Assembly: GCA_000827205.1 (NCBI GenBank)
Contig: KN832561.1
Span: 1,638,084 to 1,702,083, forward strand
DNA from: Plicaturopsis crispa FD-325 SS-3
Lineage: Eukaryota > Basidiomycota > Agaricomycetes > Amylocorticiales > Amylocorticiaceae
Length of the DNA: 64,000 nucleotides
Reading direction: 5' to 3'
The notes beneath the pieces are model-generated. The model saw only the letters and a program-made list of their open reading frames with translations. It was not told where the DNA came from and ran no database searches. Each line of letters opens with the position of its first letter. Within the stretch, counting starts at the first letter, position 1. Both the position numbers and the translations under genes were made by a program. Of the stretch, positions 60,901 to 64,000 are shown piece after piece.

Positions 60901-63536
60901 GTCAATTCCAGATTTGCGGGCAAATCTCGTCGACGGTAGTTCCGACCCCATATGGCGATGCGGATTTCGTTACCGTCTTGCTCGCCGGATGGCCGGTACT
61001 ACACACGATATACTTACGGTATAGTGCCTTCATGCTTCGTCGCCACCATCGCTCATTGTAGACTCGATTGAATAGCCATCAGTGCTGGGTGCTCCTCCTG
61101 CTCTGTTGGAGGCGCAGATGCGCGGGTGCTGGTTTCGTCGTCGTCCGGCTCATTCGGAGAGCAGCAGGGGACATAGCGTGGCACTCGCCCGTCCGTCTTC
61201 CCTTCGTGAGGACCCTGCAAACATGTTGAAAACTTACACTCGGATGTACATGGCCGAGGTTAGAGCTTCGAGAGTGCGTGGATTGACCTCTTGATTTGTG
61301 CTGACGGTGTCTTTTTTTAGGTGGCATCCTGGAGGCCAAAATTTCCTGGGCAATGAGCAGGCGGTCATTGTCGGTGTGTGTATATTCCTCCTCGTCGCTG
61401 AAATGCCCTCCCTGTCCAGCGTCGCCGGTTGGCCACCACCACCAACTGAAGACCATCCTCATTATTCCCTTGATGACCGGGCATGGCGTCTCGGACTCTC
61501 GCACCCCGAGTCCTCCATCAAGTGCACCGTGCACGCAGGGTTTCCGATCAATGCGGACGTGCATACATCCCGTCTCCCCCGACCACTTACCCGTGCCGGC
61601 GGTTCGCAGTTGTCGCAATGCCCACTGTTGAGATCGTGATATGATAATGATGCATCGCGGCGGACCCTGGAGGCTGGTGCGCTCATCTTCATCACTTCAT
61701 TTATTGGCGCTATTTTAATATTGGTGTTATTGAAGATTCAATATGACCCAGCGAGCTTGGTCCTGCTTGGGTGTGATCGTAATATGTGGCGCTGCGATCC
61801 TCCACGACCCTCCGCAATCGCCCGTTAACGTCCTCGAGTTTCGCGGGACGGACGCTAGACGAAAGGAGTCTTAGAACTCCAGTCCAGAAACCCCCGACTA
61901 CTTCGTCATCGACGTCCTTCTGCACAATTCGCTGTTGCAAATGCACACTAACTCGTTGCGCGTTAGCAGGTATCAAGCTTCGTGGGGCATTGATGTTGTC
62001 AGTTGACTGTATCGTGACAATGGTATAGCGAATGAATCCTCATTGGCACGCATTTTTGCTTCAATGGATAGGGCGAGGCGGAGGAAGGACTTCTGAATGC
62101 GACAAACACGGGCCCACGCGCAAGCGCAAAGTATACAGTCTCGGAGGAGGAGAGGGGACCCGGACAACACAACACAATCATTCTGATTGGGACGCTGACG
62201 CTGACCGAGACCCGCATCAGCCGACGCTCGTTCCCGCTGCGCCACCATCGCGCGTCGGCCGTGCTATTTACACGATTACACCTCCTATATTCCCCAGGCG
62301 TGGTGTGCGCACATGTCGCACCGTGCTCGTCATCGCGCGGGCGTGTGCTCGCCCTTCTCTCGCGCACGCTCGTGACTGCAGTGTAATTATATGTAATAAA
62401 ATGAGGACGTAATAATGCGAGTAATATGCCGGTGCCTGCGGTCATAGAATTGTCGAGATGTCGACGACGATGATTCCCGTTGCGAGGACGCATCTCGATT
62501 CTCGATGGACGTTTTATTATTTCCGAACGTTGATTATTTCCGGTGACCGGACGTCCCAGCAGCGCGAACTTGCGCGAGCGTGAACACCGACGTCCCGCCG
62601 ACGTCCTTGGTGCCCGGTACAAGTCGCCGGAAGTCGGGCGTCGGTGGGTGCGCTCAAAGCGGTCGTCGTGCATTGACCCTCTCGGAGGTCCCCGGACGCG
62701 ACAGGTCTTTGTTGATCGACATCGCAAAGGGTTCATGCGCACCGGCGGCAAATTGCGATGCGGCGATGGCTCGAGTTCTTTCCCGGCGGTTGGAATGCGC
62801 ACATGTCGTTGTCTCAGACGTGCGCGCGCCCTTTTGTTGCGCTCCAAGCCGCGATATTGTTCAAAAAAATTTGGCTCCGTACCGGCGGCCCACGACGCCA
62901 ATTATTCGGGTCGCAATGAGGGGGGAGGCGTCTGATGCTCCTCTTTCAGCTCCTGTTCGCTGTACGTGGCGCACGACGACGTACAGAAGAGTAGACAATA
63001 CATATAGCCTCATGTTCTGTTCGCGTTACCTGAGGTAAGCAGGCGACCTCGAGACGGGAAGAGCGAGGCGTGAGACTGCCCCGCGCTGGCCCGGTGGACA
63101 AGATATGATGGAAAGAGACCGGACTTTTGCTGAAAGAGGAGATGACCCTGAGACGAGATGGCGAGATAGAGTGAAATCCCGGTCAGGACGGCGAGCGGTA
63201 AGTGAGCGGTAAGTGAACGGCGAGTAGAGTAGTAAACGAACAGAAGACATAGCCATTGTGAGCGGATCTGCGTGCGTTTGTGTGAGAGTTTGAAAGAGAG
63301 AAAGGGAAAGGATGATGGAGCTGGATATAAGTTGTAGGAACATACGGACAGAGAGACCGTCTGGTTTACTTACTAGGATCGATAAGCTGAAACGAGTCGC
63401 CGAGTTCGATCAGGGGCTCTTTCGGTTATTTCTTTGCGGCAACCCAACTTTTACCGTTCGGCACGGCTTCCAGGACACATATCTCCTCTGCTGTTCCGGT
63501 TCCCCTCTTGTTCACCGCCCCCCACATCCCAACATC
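57954..63536. other. 5.6-kb stretch without a recognisable gene
   Basis: Between the BRE4-like gene and a Zn2Cys6 factor I find no domain, no splice-consistent exon chain and no repeat ends. The longest frames (58730-59479 and 61999-62901, both minus) are Arg/Pro/Ser-rich in a way expected from GC-rich noncoding DNA. It may be a large regulatory region of the downstream factor, a long noncoding transcript, or decayed sequence. Confidence 0.5.
63193..63225 (+). repeat. Three 11-bp tandem repeats
   Basis: Two exact copies of GAGCGGTAAGT (63193-63203 and 63204-63214) and a third with changes, GAACGGCGAGT (63215-63225). They lie about 310 bp before the start of the Zn2Cys6 gene. Confidence 0.7.
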
Positions 63537-64000
63537 ATGGACTCTCAGGAAATTCACCTCGACAACGCCTCGTATGTTTTTCTTCTCTTTCTCTCTCATG
63601 TTGCCCTCGTTAATCTCTCTTTTGCACCCTATCGACAGTCCAAAACCGACCGTCGTGCGAGGTGCTCGCGCTTGCACAGTATGTCGTGCTGCAAAAGTAC
63701 GCACAACATTGTTCCGGGATTTTAACCTTGTTAAACGCAACTTACCGGTCACAAATCTCCAGATGAAATGCGTCGGTGCAGATGACGGCCAACGTCAGTG
63801 CCAACGCTGCAAACGCGCCAATGTCGAGTACGTCGTTGCCACTGCTCGCTTTCATTCGAGCTGACATTTTTGTAAAAGGTGTGTATTTGAAAAACACCGT
63901 CGGGGGCGCAAACCTGGCTCCAAGCTGTCCGAGGCCAGCAAAATGCTCAGGCGCCTCGAAAAGGGCCTCAACTCTGCCAAACTCAAGTCCCAGTCCTCGG
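63537..64000 (+). CDS. Zn(II)2Cys6 transcription factor, 5' part
   Basis: Four exons are visible: 63537-63571, 63639-63696, 63763-63827 and 63879 onward, continuing past the window edge. The spliced start 'MDSQEIHLDNAS' leads to the binuclear zinc cluster: 'ACTVCRAAKMKC', then 'CQRCKRANVEC', six cysteines with C-X2-C-X6-C...C-X2-C-X6-C spacing. It is followed by a basic linker, 'EKHRRGRKPGSKLSEASKML', and the start of a likely dimerisation helix. Such fungal regulators bind CGG half-sites as dimers. The targets cannot be told because the body of the protein is missing. Three small introns within the finger are usual for Agaricomycetes. Confidence 0.93.

Noticed and set aside
61999-62901. 300-codon minus-strand frame in the gene-free stretch
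   Set aside because: Arg-rich composition with no domain, no splice partners and no family I know; such frames are expected by chance in GC-rich DNA.

Overview
The window comes from a nuclear chromosome of a filamentous basidiomycete, most likely an Agaricomycete. Genes are dense and cut by many introns of about 45-70 nt. Several families are typical of that group: an F-box gene with a short final exon, a tyrosine-kinase-like kinase fused to a RasGEF, an extracellular PEBP protein, and a Gag-only copia-type relic. Taxonomy is inferred from gene style only; no rRNA or barcode locus is present.

Left part (1-20 kb): a short copia-like LTR relic (50-1790); ATG8 (minus strand, five exons resolved); a long minus-strand gene ending in a ubiquitin-like domain and a RING finger; a plus-strand FAR1/FLYWCH-like Cys/His protein; a GSK-3 kinase (seven exons resolved); a Met30-like F-box/WD40 protein; and a large minus-strand gene (15008-19577) joining an MLKL-like helical N-terminus, a kinase domain with Arg in place of the usual beta-3 Lys, and a complete RasGEF_N plus RasGEF module.

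Middle part (20-36.7 kb): an intron-bearing tRNA-Leu; an F-box protein with a GC-AG intron; a SAP-domain protein; an unrecognised acidic protein; COQ7 of ubiquinone synthesis; an RBM5/RBM10-like splicing factor; a secreted, probably GPI-anchored PEBP-like protein; a 657-bp non-autonomous DNA transposon with 27-bp terminal inverted repeats; a PAP2-type lipid phosphatase; and a small single-pass membrane protein.

Right part (36.7-58 kb): a run of cytoskeleton and trafficking genes. It holds a formin (SepA/Bni1 type), COG4, the ESCRT-III subunit Vps2, a Cuz1-like AN1 zinc-finger/ubiquitin-like protein, a class V myosin and a BRE4-like membrane transporter. The formin builds actin cables, myosin V carries cargo along them, and COG4 and Vps2 act at Golgi and endosome membranes, so the neighbours are functionally related, though this may be chance.

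From 57954 to 63536 I see no gene. The window closes with the start of a Zn(II)2Cys6 transcription factor that runs off the end.

The best candidates for something little described are the MLKL-like/kinase/RasGEF fusion, the ubiquitin-like/RING gene with its uncharacterised N-terminal module, and the TIR element with an extra hairpin. Exon boundaries were worked out by eye. Those with a full exon list sum to whole codons; those given as a span only should be read as approximate inside.
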